Part shown: positions 8,621-17,343 of the stretch, one piece after another
Layout: every line of letters begins with the position of its first letter
Numbering within the stretch: the first letter of the stretch is position 1
Source of the DNA: Reichenbachiella ulvae
Lineage (GTDB): Bacteria > Bacteroidota > Bacteroidia > Cytophagales > Cyclobacteriaceae
Direction: 5' to 3'
NCBI RefSeq assembly: GCF_025833875.1
Contig: NZ_JAOYOD010000001.1
Coordinates: 2,852,001-2,916,000 of the forward strand
DNA: 64,000 nt
The notes under the pieces: model-generated
What the model saw: the letters and a program-made list of their open reading frames with translations, nothing else
Told to the model about the DNA's origin: nothing
The model's database searches: none
Position numbers and translations under genes: made by a program

Positions 8621-10549
8621 TTAAATCAAAAAATAAACTATTACAATGAGCCCAAACAGCGCCCACACAAAATACATCTGCACATTGCCGCCCTGAAAGC
8701 TGCGTGTGCGATCACCCGCAAAGCGAGTCAGCCATGCACTGAACTTCACCAGTCCATCCACTACATGCTTATCGATCAGCCCTACGAAATGCGCAAAGAC
8801 TACCTCGCCTTTCGCCAACAGATCGAGCGCCCGATCCAATATTTTCTTATCCCAGAAGAACAGCACTGCGCCTGTCTTCATCGTCCCTACTGCCATCACT
8901 TTTCTGTGGAAATGATCCAGATAGAAATTCTCTGATGATAGGGAATAAAACACCTTTTTGGTACCACCGACTAGTCCTAGCAACTGGCCTTTTCTCACAT
9001 AGAAGAAAGCTACCATTATCCCACTAGCTGCCAGCACAAAGGACACCACAGGCAGCCATGTATAGTGAGCCATTTCTGTATTCACGATAAGCGTAGACAG
9101 TTGATCAGTCAACCAACCATGCGCACCGAAAGGGTTCCATGCAAACACCAACCAGAAAGACAGTGCCGCTAAGATCAACAAGGGAACTTTCACTCTAATG
9201 TTTTCTTGGAACAAACCTTCTTCTGTCTCTCCATAGAAAACCTTGAAGTACAACCTCGCCATATAGCAGGCAGTCATAAACACAGACACAAAAGCAAACA
9301 CTACTACAACACCCGGCAAATCAGAGGACAACACAGCTCCCAGAATCAATTCCTTGGATAGGAAACCTGAGAATAAAGGAATCCCTGCTAGCGACAAAGT
9401 ACAGATCGTAAACACACGAAAAGTAGTCGGTAGCACTTTCTTCAATCCACCCATATTGCGGATATCCTGACCGTCGAACCCATGCTCCTTGGTCTCATGA
9501 TAGTAATGGATGATACTACCCGAGCAAAGGAACAAACCGGCCTTGAAGAAAGCGTGTGTCACCAAATGGAAGAATGCCGCCATCGGATAACCTGCGCCTA
9601 CTGCGATCACCATGTAGCCCAACTGAGATACCGTCGAGTAGGCCAATATTTTCTTAATGTCATTTTGAGCAAATGCTGCAAAAGCACCCGTGAAGGCTGT
9701 GATTCCACCTATCACCCCGATGATTTGGAGCACATCCGAAGAAAGCAAAGGGAAAACCCTTACCAATAGATACACACCAGCTGCTACCATGGTCGCTGCG
9801 TGGATGAGGGCTGATACTGGAGTAGGCCCAGTCATCGCATCCGGAAGCCAGGTTTGTAAGGGAAACTGTGCCGACTTACCAACCGCAGCTAGAAACAGTC
9901 CAATTCCAGCCATCGTCAACATGGCCGCCGGGATACTTGGCAACAAATCGGTTTTAGCTAGTAGCTCCTGAATATTGAGCGTATCGAAATAAGCGTAAAG
10001 AATAAAAATACCCAGCAAGAAGCCCGCATCCCCTACTTTGTTCATCACAAAAGCTTTGAATGAAGAGATCGGTGGTTTCTCCTGAGAAAACCAAAAACCG
10101 ATCAGCAAGTAGGATGAGAAACCTACCAACTCCCAAAACACAAAGGTTAGGAGTAGATTAGAAGAAAGCACAATGCCGTACATCGAGAAGGCAAAGAGCC
10201 CCAGCAGCGCAAAGTATCGTGCTCGACTTTCGTCGTGCTTCATGTACTCTTGAGAGAAAATAGCGACTAGCAGTGCCACGATCGCCACGACCAGCACCAT
10301 GATTCCACTCAATTTATCGTACCACAGCCCAACAGAGAATGTTATCTCACCCAGAGGAATCCAGCTAACTTCTAAAGAAGTTCCAGATGGTACTTGTACA
10401 TAAGCGTAAACTGCCGCTATCAAAACTGCCGCAAAGACAGAGGTAAGGACCTTGCCCGCCGATCGTTTACCCGACAGGTAAGTCACCAATCCTCCTACCA
10501 ATGGAAGGAGCAAAATCACTAATATCCATATCGCCGCTACCTCACCCAT
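8621..10549 (-). CDS. nuoL: NADH-quinone oxidoreductase subunit L
   Basis: Largest antiporter-like subunit of complex I; its C-terminal lateral helix runs along the membrane arm. The 642 residues show the Proton_antipo_N and M domains (FWELVGFSSYLLIGFWFSQ, FPLQTWLPDAMTGPTPVSALIHAATMVAAGVYLLVRV, DIKKILAYSTVSQLGYMVIAVG, HAFFKAGLFLCSGSIIH) and a closing membrane helix (MYFVWALFGLIVIVYFLI). It overlaps the nuoK stop by 8 bp. Homology to Mrp-type Na+/H+ antiporter subunits is general for the family; the position between nuoK and nuoM settles the name. Confidence 0.97.
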   Translation of the reverse strand: MGEVAAIWILVILLLPLVGGLVTYLSGKRSAGKVLTSVFAAVLIAAVYAYVQVPSGTSLEVSWIPLGEITFSVGLWYDKLSGIMVLVVAIVALLVAIFSQEYMKHDESRARYFALLGLFAFSMYGIVLSSNLLLTFVFWELVGFSSYLLIGFWFSQEKPPISSFKAFVMNKVGDAGFLLGIFILYAYFDTLNIQELLAKTDLLPSIPAAMLTMAGIGLFLAAVGKSAQFPLQTWLPDAMTGPTPVSALIHAATMVAAGVYLLVRVFPLLSSDVLQIIGVIGGITAFTGAFAAFAQNDIKKILAYSTVSQLGYMVIAVGAGYPMAAFFHLVTHAFFKAGLFLCSGSIIHYYHETKEHGFDGQDIRNMGGLKKVLPTTFRVFTICTLSLAGIPLFSGFLSKELILGAVLSSDLPGVVVVFAFVSVFMTACYMARLYFKVFYGETEEGLFQENIRVKVPLLILAALSFWLVFAWNPFGAHGWLTDQLSTLIVNTEMAHYTWLPVVSFVLAASGIMVAFFYVRKGQLLGLVGGTKKVFYSLSSENFYLDHFHRKVMAVGTMKTGAVLFFWDKKILDRALDLLAKGEVVFAHFVGLIDKHVVDGLVKFSAWLTRFAGDRTRSFQGGNVQMYFVWALFGLIVIVYFLI

Positions 10550-10844
10550 TCAATTCATCTAGTTCGTCAATGTCAGAAACCTGTTGGTGGCGATACACCT
10601 GATACACGATAGCCAGTGCCACAGCAGACTCTGCCACGGCCACTACGATCACAAAAAGCGACATCATCTGCCCCGTCAACATCGGATCATTTTGCGAGAA
10701 TGCCACGAAATTGATATTGGCCGCATTGAGGATCAGCTCCACGCCTACCAGTACCATGATGGCATTTCGCTTGACAATGATGATCAACAAACCGATGATC
10801 AACAACGCTGCGCTTAGGACGATATAGTGTTCTACAGGTATCAC
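10542..10844 (-). CDS. nuoK: NADH-quinone oxidoreductase subunit K
   Basis: Small membrane subunit of complex I, 100 residues, as expected for the family. Three membrane helices are visible with the conserved Glu residues in MVLVGVELILNAANINFVAFS and in the last helix (VVAVAESAVALAIVYQVYR). It overlaps nuoJ by 4 bp (ATGA) and nuoL by 8 bp. Confidence 0.97.
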   Translation of the reverse strand: MIPVEHYIVLSAALLIIGLLIIIVKRNAIMVLVGVELILNAANINFVAFSQNDPMLTGQMMSLFVIVVAVAESAVALAIVYQVYRHQQVSDIDELDELNG

Positions 10845-11362
10845 TTCTTTTCAAATTTTGAGCCCGCCAAATAAGCCGCTCCGATCAATGCCATCAGCAA
10901 AAGCATGGCTGTCAATTCCAGCGCCACCAACTGACGTGTCATCAAGTTGACGCCAATGGTCTGCGTAGTGCTCAATTCCAGATCCCATGCTGCTCCAAAA
11001 TCTGCCAACTGAAAATCACTTTTCAGTGCCGCAGCAAAAATCAGCACCAACCCTACTCCTACGATCAGAGCAGGAAATATTCTTTTGTTCTGCGTTTCGA
11101 GCTTGCTGCCATCGATTCGATTAGTCAGCATCACGCCAAACATCATCAGGATCAAAACCCCACCAATGTAGATCATGATCTGAGTTACGCCTACAAACTC
11201 CGCATTGGAGGTGAGATAAATAGCTGCCACTGCAAAAAACACGATCACCAGCATGAATACCGAATGCACGATATTCTTAGAAAACAAGATCATCAAAGCT
11301 GACACCACCGCCAGTCCGGCGAATGCGTAAAAAGCCAATATGTTAAAATCGATCGCTTCCAC
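10841..11362 (-). CDS. nuoJ: NADH-quinone oxidoreductase subunit J
   Basis: Membrane subunit of complex I, 173 residues with five predicted helices, including the conserved TM3 stretch FVGVTQIMIYIGGVLILMMFGVML. The start is GTG at 11362, directly abutting the nuoI stop codon (TAA at 11365-11363), so the two genes are contiguous without a spacer. The 3' end overlaps nuoK by 4 bp. Confidence 0.95.
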   Translation of the reverse strand: MEAIDFNILAFYAFAGLAVVSALMILFSKNIVHSVFMLVIVFFAVAAIYLTSNAEFVGVTQIMIYIGGVLILMMFGVMLTNRIDGSKLETQNKRIFPALIVGVGLVLIFAAALKSDFQLADFGAAWDLELSTTQTIGVNLMTRQLVALELTAMLLLMALIGAAYLAGSKFEKK

Positions 11363-12526
11363 TTAGTCGTCTTTTTTCTTTGGTTTTATCTTGGGCCTAA
11401 ATTTTGGCTTAGCGCTTGACGCCTCACGCTCAGCGCCTTGATCAGCACCTTCCTCCTTTGGAGTTTCATCCGTAGGTTTCTTCTTTATTTTTGGACGGAA
11501 AACAGGTTTAGCCGCTTTTGGTTTTTCTTCTTCCGTTTTCACTTCGGCAGACTTTTGACTCTCGACTCCCGACTCCTGACTTTCTTCCTTCTTCTTGATC
11601 TTTGGACGGAAGACAGGTTTAGCTGCTTTTGGCTTATCGGTTGACTGTCCACCGTCGACGGTCGACTGTTGACTGTCGTCCGCTGACTTTTTGATCTTAG
11701 GTCTGAACACTGGCTTGGCTGCTTTCGGCTTTGTACCTTCTGCTTTCACTTCGCCCGACTCTTGTCTCCCATCTTCCGACTTCTTCACCTTCGGACGAAA
11801 CATCGGCTTTGCGCTTGACGCTGAGCGCTGTGCGCTTGGCTTTTCCGCAGTCTCTTGACGCTCGTCTCCTGACTCTTGACTAGTAGCCGCAGGCTTCACC
11901 TTTGGCTTGAATGCAGGCTTTGCAGCTGGCTTCTTTTCTGCAGCTTTAGCGGCGGCAGCTTCTGCTTTCGCCTTTTCTTTCTGCGCATTGAATTCCTCCA
12001 GCTCTTTCTTTTTCGCATCGATGACATCTTCGGTCATATCCGAGAACTCAAAATTATGCGCCTTCAGGTCAAACACACTAAAGTCATATTCACTGGTCAT
12101 CGTCAGACATTCCGTAGGGCATACCGTAGTACATAGCCCACAGAAACAGCATTTGGACATGTCTATGTCAAACTTGGCCGGGTATATCTTTTTAGAAGTC
12201 CCATCAGAGGTCTTCCCTATTTCTTCAACTGCCCGTACTGGTTCTATATCGATACAGTTGACCGGGCAGACCTTCGCACACTTGTCGCATACGATACAGT
12301 CTTCGATTTCATTATGTAATTGATAGCGGCCATTGGTCGGTACGGGTAGCACCTCTCTTGGGTATTGCAGAGTAAATATCCCTTCCTTCTGCTCAAAGTA
12401 GTTCTTATCCGAAACCCCGATCGGTTTGCGTGAGTGTCTGGCCTGTACAAAGTGGCGCCATGTCAACTTCAGACCATATAGAAGCGAACCGGTGGTTTGG
12501 GCGATATTTTTGAAATAGCTACTCAT
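11363..12526 (-). CDS. nuoI: NADH-quinone oxidoreductase subunit I with Lys/Pro-rich repeat tail
   Basis: Iron-sulfur subunit of complex I that carries clusters N6a and N6b toward the quinone site. The first ~175 residues are an ordinary NuoI with two 4Fe-4S motifs, CIVCDKCAKVCP and CCFCGLCTTVCP. The remaining ~210 residues are not part of the family: an Ala/Lys/Glu coiled stretch followed by six copies of a motif AKP(V/A/M/K)F(R/K)PK(I/V)K(K), separated by Ser/Gln/Glu/Asp linkers such as SQESGVESQKS. The total of 387 residues is about twice the usual size. The linkers correspond to GACTC-type DNA iterations in 11430-11890, suggesting growth by simple-repeat expansion. The frame stays open through the tail, so it is probably translated; function unknown. 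The start is 3 bp after nuoH. Confidence 0.93.
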   Translation of the reverse strand: MSSYFKNIAQTTGSLLYGLKLTWRHFVQARHSRKPIGVSDKNYFEQKEGIFTLQYPREVLPVPTNGRYQLHNEIEDCIVCDKCAKVCPVNCIDIEPVRAVEEIGKTSDGTSKKIYPAKFDIDMSKCCFCGLCTTVCPTECLTMTSEYDFSVFDLKAHNFEFSDMTEDVIDAKKKELEEFNAQKEKAKAEAAAAKAAEKKPAAKPAFKPKVKPAATSQESGDERQETAEKPSAQRSASSAKPMFRPKVKKSEDGRQESGEVKAEGTKPKAAKPVFRPKIKKSADDSQQSTVDGGQSTDKPKAAKPVFRPKIKKKEESQESGVESQKSAEVKTEEEKPKAAKPVFRPKIKKKPTDETPKEEGADQGAEREASSAKPKFRPKIKPKKKDD

Positions 12527-12529
12527 CCT

Positions 12530-13549
12530 TTACATCCACAATTTCCAAATCCCTGAAACAAAAACCATCAAAAGGCCGATTGGTGTTAGGTACTTCCAGC
12601 TGAGCGACATCATTTGATCTACTCTCACGCGGGGATAAGTCCAACGCACCCACATCTGCACAAAGATCAAAAACATGGCCTTGGACATCAACCAAAACAC
12701 ACCCCAAAAGTCCGCAATGATGCTTCCTTCTGGACCGGTGGTCCATTCAGCCAATGCTACGGGCCCGATATTAGGCAGCGGCGTATTCCAACTTCCCAAA
12801 AACAAAATGGCGGCAATCAACGACACCAGTAGCATCATACCATACTCCGCCAGCATAATTATTCCCCATCTGAACCCCGAATATTCTGTATGAAAGCCAC
12901 CAATCAACTCGGATTCAGATTCCGGTAAATCAAATGGCGTACGATTAGATTCTGCCAAGGAGGAAATAAAATAGATGACAAACACAATGATCAGAAATGG
13001 ATACTGGATGATATTCCAGTGAACAAAACCTAATTCACCCTGCTGCAAAAAAGACATCTCCTGCAAACTAACAGTACCCGAAAGCATGATCACGCAAAGG
13101 ATGGATAGCCCTAAAGGGATTTCATACGAAACGATTTGGGCTACCGATCGCATAGCTCCGAAGAGCGAGAATTTGCTATTGGATCCCCAACCCGCCATCA
13201 GGATACCGATAACATCCAATGAAATCACAGCCATCAGGAAGTAAATTCCTGTTTCTGCCCCAGAGCCATTGATGGAAGCAGTGAGTGGCAAAACAGCAAA
13301 CCCAGTAAAGACCGATACGAATATGATGATTGGCGCCAACATGAACAGCTTACGATCCGCTGCTGTGGCGATGATGTCTTCTTTCTGCATCATTTTGAGT
13401 CCGTCTGCCAGCGTCTGCAGCAAACCGAACTTACCCACCTCCATAGGACCTAGCCTGTCTTGCATAAAGGCAGACACCTTACGCTCAGCGTAGACACCGA
13501 TCAGCGCAAAAATGAGGACAAATGGAAGGTAAAATAAAAAGGCGAACAT
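12530..13549 (-). CDS. nuoH: NADH-quinone oxidoreductase subunit H
   Basis: Membrane subunit of complex I that forms the quinone chamber with NuoB/D. The 339 residues include the family signatures GPMEVGKFGLLQTLADGLKM and the acidic loop SLAESNRTPFDLPESESELIGGF, plus about eight membrane helices. It is the first nuo gene of this block; upstream on the same strand is murI, 100 bp away, and no nuoA-G genes are present. The gene order H-I-J-K-L-M-N otherwise matches the standard operon. Confidence 0.96.
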   Translation of the reverse strand: MFAFLFYLPFVLIFALIGVYAERKVSAFMQDRLGPMEVGKFGLLQTLADGLKMMQKEDIIATAADRKLFMLAPIIIFVSVFTGFAVLPLTASINGSGAETGIYFLMAVISLDVIGILMAGWGSNSKFSLFGAMRSVAQIVSYEIPLGLSILCVIMLSGTVSLQEMSFLQQGELGFVHWNIIQYPFLIIVFVIYFISSLAESNRTPFDLPESESELIGGFHTEYSGFRWGIIMLAEYGMMLLVSLIAAILFLGSWNTPLPNIGPVALAEWTTGPEGSIIADFWGVFWLMSKAMFLIFVQMWVRWTYPRVRVDQMMSLSWKYLTPIGLLMVFVSGIWKLWM

Positions 13550-13649
13550 TGATTGATTTTAGAAGTCGCAAGATAAAAAATTAAGAAGGGAAAACCCTGA
13601 TCCCAGATCAGCAAGTTTTCGGGGTGCAATCAATCAACAACAACAGCAA

Positions 13650-14456
13650 CTACTCCCAAAGCGGGTACTTCTCAAGATGGATATCTTGATTGAAGAAAAG
13701 ACTGGCAGCCTTTTCGAAAGCGGGAGTGATATCGGATACAAGAAACTGGTCATTGCCTTTGTTTTTCTCTCTGGTTAAACCCTGGGTCTCTAGCTGTTGT
13801 TTTAAATTCTGAGCCACAATATTAGCCGAATCGATCAACTCTACCTCGTTTTTGTAGAATTCTTTTAAATCCCTTTTGATAATCGGGTAATGTGTACATC
13901 CCAATATCAATGCTTCGATCCCTTCGAAACGTTCATCTCCGAGGTATTTGGCTATGATTTCATGACTAATATTGTCATGAATGAACCCCTCCTCGATCAT
14001 GGGTACCAACAGCGGTGTGGCCAAAGAGGCCAACTGCACATCGATTTGCTTTGCCTTGATCTTAGATTCGAAAACCCCGGAATTGACGGTCTGAAGTGTG
14101 CCGATCAATCCGACTTTTTTCTGTACGTAGTTTTTGCCCAAAAGGTCGATCACGGGATCGATTACATTTAGCACTTTTGCCCTACTGCCGACATATTCCT
14201 TAACTAATTCGTAAGCTGCTGCCGAGGCGGAGTTACAGGCGATCAATATCACTTTGCATCCGCGCTCCAGAAGCACATTGGTAATCTTGATCGAATAAGA
14301 CTGGATAGTAGTGGCAGATTTATCCCCATAAGGAAGATGGGCAGAATCACCAAAGTAGATCATATCTTCATTTGGCAACAAATTCTTTACTGCGCGAGCA
14401 ACGGTGAGTCCCCCTGTCCCACTATCAAAAATACCAATTGGTGCATTTCTATCCAT
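13650..14456 (-). CDS. murI: Glutamate racemase
   Basis: Interconverts L- and D-glutamate in the cytoplasm to supply D-glutamate for peptidoglycan. At 268 residues it is the normal size. Visible motifs: IGIFDSGTGGLTVARAV with the catalytic-site Asp-Ser, the first catalytic Cys in LIACNSASAAAYE and the second Cys plus His in LILGCTHYPII, and the PYGDKS substrate loop. It lies 100 bp upstream of nuoH in the same direction; shared transcription is possible but not shown. The 100 bp upstream separates it from a divergent toxin-antitoxin pair. Confidence 0.96.
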   Translation of the reverse strand: MDRNAPIGIFDSGTGGLTVARAVKNLLPNEDMIYFGDSAHLPYGDKSATTIQSYSIKITNVLLERGCKVILIACNSASAAAYELVKEYVGSRAKVLNVIDPVIDLLGKNYVQKKVGLIGTLQTVNSGVFESKIKAKQIDVQLASLATPLLVPMIEEGFIHDNISHEIIAKYLGDERFEGIEALILGCTHYPIIKRDLKEFYKNEVELIDSANIVAQNLKQQLETQGLTREKNKGNDQFLVSDITPAFEKAASLFFNQDIHLEKYPLWE

Positions 14457-14614
14457 CAGGCTGCAAATATGCTGGAAAAATCGAGATTTGAAGTTTAGGA
14501 TTTGAAAATTAAAAACGAAGCAATGAGATGAAATAAATCGAATCTAACAGACAGATATGAAGAAATCGGATGAAATAAATTTAGGAGAAATTTCTGATCA
14601 CAAAATAAAAATAG

Positions 14615-14642
14615 TAAATTTGTCTAAAACAAAAAGACAAAT
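14615..14642 (+). promoter_or_regulatory. Promoter -7 box and operator-like inverted repeat of the RES/Xre pair
   Basis: TAAATTTG at 14615-14622 matches the Bacteroidota -7 element TAnnTTTG. It overlaps a perfect inverted repeat ATTTGTCT (14618-14625), 9-base A-rich spacer, AGACAAAT (14635-14642), whose last bases run into an ATG at 14641. A repressor bound here would block both the promoter and the start. This layout fits autoregulation by the Xre antitoxin and argues that translation begins at 14641, because an ATG at 14557 would lie upstream of the promoter. Confidence 0.6.
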
Positions 14643-15087
14643 GTCTGAACTGAAAAAATATAGCGAGCTAAAACAAGCCATAGACAAAGTAGAAGAGGCC
14701 GCCATCAGTTATGACACTCCTACCAAAAAGATTGAACTTTCACGTCAAGGGGTTTCTCCGGAGTTTGTATTGGACTTGATGACTGTTTATCAATTTTCGA
14801 AACAAGAAGCTTCTCGTTTAACTGACATTTCCTCCAAGACATTGGACAGGCATATCCAATCAGGCAAGTTTTTCACAGGCTTGCAGTCTGATCGCATTTT
14901 AGAATTGGCAGAATTATTTCATGAAGGCTTAGATGTTTTTGGTAGTCAAGAGAAATTCCTAAGGTGGCTCAGTTCAAGCCTTCCTGCTCTAGGAAACACT
15001 CGTCCCAAAGATTGGCTGGATACACATCATGGCATCCAAATGATTACGGATGAGCTTGGTCGAATCAAGCATGGCATTTTTGCATGA
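14641..15087 (+). CDS. Xre/ParS-type antitoxin of a RES-domain toxin-antitoxin pair (DUF2384)
   Basis: Antitoxin expected to bind and neutralise the RES toxin and repress the operon. With the start at 14641 the protein is 148 residues: an N-terminal helical region, an Xre-like helix-turn-helix segment (VYQFSKQEASRLTDISSKTLDRHIQSGKFF) and the C-terminal MbcA/ParS (DUF2384) segment (LQSDRILELAELFHEGLDVFGSQEKFLRWL ... PKDWLDTHHGIQMITDELGRIKHGIFA). The frame is also open to an ATG at 14557, giving 28 more residues, but a promoter-like box and an operator-like inverted repeat end exactly at 14641, so the shorter start is preferred. The stop overlaps the toxin ATG by 4 bp. Confidence 0.88.
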   Translation: MSELKKYSELKQAIDKVEEAAISYDTPTKKIELSRQGVSPEFVLDLMTVYQFSKQEASRLTDISSKTLDRHIQSGKFFTGLQSDRILELAELFHEGLDVFGSQEKFLRWLSSSLPALGNTRPKDWLDTHHGIQMITDELGRIKHGIFA

Positions 15088-15521
15088 GAGTCTATCGAAT
15101 CTGCCAAACCTACCCTCCAGATCATGATCCATTGGATGGAAGAGGCGCATTTCTGAATGGAGGACGATGGAACCATAAAGGTAGTTATGCAGTTTACACA
15201 GCGTCCTCTTTGGCACTCGCTCGTGCAGAGCTCGCCAGACATGTCAACCTGGAGTGTATTCCTGACAATTTCAGAGTATATGAAATCGAAATACCAGATC
15301 ATCACCATCGTACGATAGACCCTATACCTGATGGATGGAATGCTGACCCTGAAGATTCTGAAACCAAAAAAATCGGTAGCGAACTACTTAAAAACCCAGA
15401 CATCCTCTGTTTAAAGGTGCCTTCGATTTGTGATCCTGATTCCTTTAACTACATTTTGAACCCTACCTACAAAGACTTTAGTGAAGTCCAAATCATCAAA
15501 CACTATCCATTCACCCCATAA
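15084..15521 (+). CDS. RES-domain toxin
   Basis: RES toxins are NAD+-degrading enzymes related in fold to ADP-ribosyltransferases and halt growth by depleting NAD+ (known for the family, e.g. MbcT and Pseudomonas Res). This 145-residue protein shows the expected order: MRVYRIC at the N-terminus, GGRWNHKGSYAVYTASSLALARAELARH with the conserved Arg, Tyr and Glu positions, and near the C-terminus NYILNPTYKDFSEVQI. It is coupled by an ATGA overlap to the antitoxin. It converges on the esterase gene with only 2 bp between the stops. Confidence 0.9.
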   Translation: MRVYRICQTYPPDHDPLDGRGAFLNGGRWNHKGSYAVYTASSLALARAELARHVNLECIPDNFRVYEIEIPDHHHRTIDPIPDGWNADPEDSETKKIGSELLKNPDILCLKVPSICDPDSFNYILNPTYKDFSEVQIIKHYPFTP

Positions 15522-15523
15522 GT

Positions 15524-16282
15524 CTACCTTCTTTGACTAAATAACCATTCCATCAACATGGGATCGCTATAAGCCGCCACCCAGGAAAAATGTCCAGCCT
15601 CAGGATAAAGTGTAAAGCCAGGGTTTGCACCGGCCTCCATCAATGCGGCTATCATTTGGGTTGACAAAAATGGCGAGACTCCCGCATCCAAGGCCCCATG
15701 AAAAACCCAAATGGGCATATGTGCAAAAGTCTGAGCCTTGCTGACATCTCCCCCTCCACAAACCGGCACTGCTGCAGCAAACAAATCCGGATATCTAGAG
15801 ATCGCATCAAAAGTACCGAATCCACCCATCGAAAGCCCTGTGATATAAACACGATCTGGATCTACAGGCATAGTCGCAATGGTTTGATTGATGAGCTCAA
15901 TCAGTAGCTTCATAGTAGGCGTGGGAGTTGGCTGCAGAGTCAGTTGATCTCCATAAGTATAATTACCCCAACCGCTGCCTGAAGGGCACTGGGGCGCTAT
16001 CACGATCGGACGGTAGTTCTTCATCACTCGATCTGTAGCAAAATTCATCACACCCCATTTGAGTTGGGCCTCATTGTCATTGCCTCGCTCCCCTGATCCA
16101 TGTAAGAAAATCACCAACGGATATCGACTGACCGTATCATAGTCCGACACCATTCTCCTGTATAGCAAGGTATCACCCGCATCACTTATATAAGCTTCAT
16201 GACTAAAGGGTGAAACTTGAGCATAGGATAAACTGACGCAGCAAAACACTACGACAAGTAGAGATAGTAATTTAGTTTTCAT
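15524..16282 (-). CDS. Secreted alpha/beta-hydrolase, predicted esterase or peptidase (LpqC/COG4099-like)
   Basis: A probable exported carboxylesterase. The chosen start (MKTKLLSLLVVVFCCVSLSYAQ) gives a clean signal peptide; the frame stays open 31 codons further upstream but that part is not signal-like. The mature part has the nucleophile elbow GLSMGGFGTF (Ser), a downstream Asp in FHGALDAGVSP and a His in EAGHFSW, a full catalytic triad, and the oxyanion region FLHGSGERG. The family includes feruloyl and other polysaccharide-linked esterases as well as peptidase-like enzymes; the substrate is not predictable. It stands alone between the RES toxin and the rnf operon, separated from rnfB by a minus-strand terminator. 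Confidence 0.85.
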   Translation of the reverse strand: MKTKLLSLLVVVFCCVSLSYAQVSPFSHEAYISDAGDTLLYRRMVSDYDTVSRYPLVIFLHGSGERGNDNEAQLKWGVMNFATDRVMKNYRPIVIAPQCPSGSGWGNYTYGDQLTLQPTPTPTMKLLIELINQTIATMPVDPDRVYITGLSMGGFGTFDAISRYPDLFAAAVPVCGGGDVSKAQTFAHMPIWVFHGALDAGVSPFLSTQMIAALMEAGANPGFTLYPEAGHFSWVAAYSDPMLMEWLFSQRR

Positions 16283-16408
16283 TTGATGTTTAGCTTTATA
16301 TAGGTGAATATAGTCTGTGTTCATGTAAACACACAAGTTCACTAAAATAATGAAAGCCAGGAGTTCAACCCTCACAAAAACTAGGGTAATTTTCTAAGCC
16401 TTATACTT

Positions 16409-16439
16409 CAAAAAACAGGCACCCGACGATGCGGATGCC
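16409..16439 (-). terminator. Rho-independent terminator after the rnf operon
   Basis: Read on the minus strand, GGCATCC (16439-16433) and GGGTGCC (16424-16418) form a stem with an 8-base loop, followed after two bases by a T run. It lies 40 bp after the rnfB stop. Confidence 0.7.
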
Positions 16440-16478
16440 CTATACTATTAACCAAAAACATACTTAATCTAACACTCA

Positions 16479-17339
16479 TTAGGTCCAACCCATTTCTTTC
16501 TCGCTTTTTCTCAATACAGGTTTACTCTCCAGACCTTTTCGTTTCGTTCCGTCATCTTCTAACCAAACTATGGCTCCTGTGGGACAGCGCTGAATAGGTT
16601 TATCAGTTGCATGGCCTTTTGAATAAAGAATTTGAGGCAAGTTGCCTTCCATTTCGATGAGTGGGCCAGCGTCCATGGCACACTTGCCACAGGCGGTGCA
16701 GCCTACCTCACAGTCTTCCAAAACCTGATCGCCAGCATCCAGGCTTTTGCAGGCTACCCATAGCCTACGACTGATGGGCTCTAACGAAAACAAATTCTTC
16801 GGACAGACTTCTACACAATCCCCACAGGCGGTACATTTATCAGGGTCTACAAAGGGCAGCGAATTTTCATCCATAGAGATGGCATCAAAGTCACAGACTA
16901 CCGCACAGTCACCCTTGCCCAGGCACCCCCAAAAACAACCTTTACCTCCTCCAGAGACTAAAGCAGCCGCAGTGCAGTTATCAAGCCCTTCGTATTGAGC
17001 CCGGTTGCGAGCTACATTTTTTCCTCCGGCACAAGCCAGTCGAGCGACTTGCTTTTCTTCTGCGCCAAGTGAAACACCCAGAAAGCTGGCAATCTCTTGT
17101 CTGGCGTCCTCTGAACTAACAGTACACTTTCCGGGCAGCACTTTGCCTTCTACCAACTGCTCAGCGAAAGGTCGGCAGCCGGGATAACCACAAGCCCCGC
17201 AATTGGCATGGGGCAACATATCTTCCACCTGATCGATCCTGGGGTCTTCATAGACATAGAGCTTCTTATTGGCTATCACGAGCATGACAGCCAATATCAG
17301 CGTAAGACTTCCCAGGGCGATTAAGGCAGTTACAATCAT
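16479..17339 (-). CDS. rnfB: Rnf complex iron-sulfur subunit B
   Basis: Entry subunit that takes electrons from reduced ferredoxin and passes them into the ion-pumping Rnf complex. The 286-residue protein has one N-terminal membrane anchor (MIVTALIALGSLTLILAVMLVIANKK), the Fe-S domain HANCGACGYPGCRPFAE with its following Cys, and two ferredoxin-type motifs, CTACGDCVEVCPKNLF and the GCTACGKCAMDAG series ending in RCPTGAI. It is the last gene of the cluster rather than the first, as it often is; the FNR-like gene ends 4 bp upstream of its start. Confidence 0.94.
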   Translation of the reverse strand: MIVTALIALGSLTLILAVMLVIANKKLYVYEDPRIDQVEDMLPHANCGACGYPGCRPFAEQLVEGKVLPGKCTVSSEDARQEIASFLGVSLGAEEKQVARLACAGGKNVARNRAQYEGLDNCTAAALVSGGGKGCFWGCLGKGDCAVVCDFDAISMDENSLPFVDPDKCTACGDCVEVCPKNLFSLEPISRRLWVACKSLDAGDQVLEDCEVGCTACGKCAMDAGPLIEMEGNLPQILYSKGHATDKPIQRCPTGAIVWLEDDGTKRKGLESKPVLRKSEKEMGWT

Positions 17340-17343
17340 AGCA

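Noticed and set aside
14557..14640. Longer N-terminus for the Xre antitoxin
   Set aside because: A promoter-like box and operator dyad lie inside this segment, so the ATG at 14641 is preferred.
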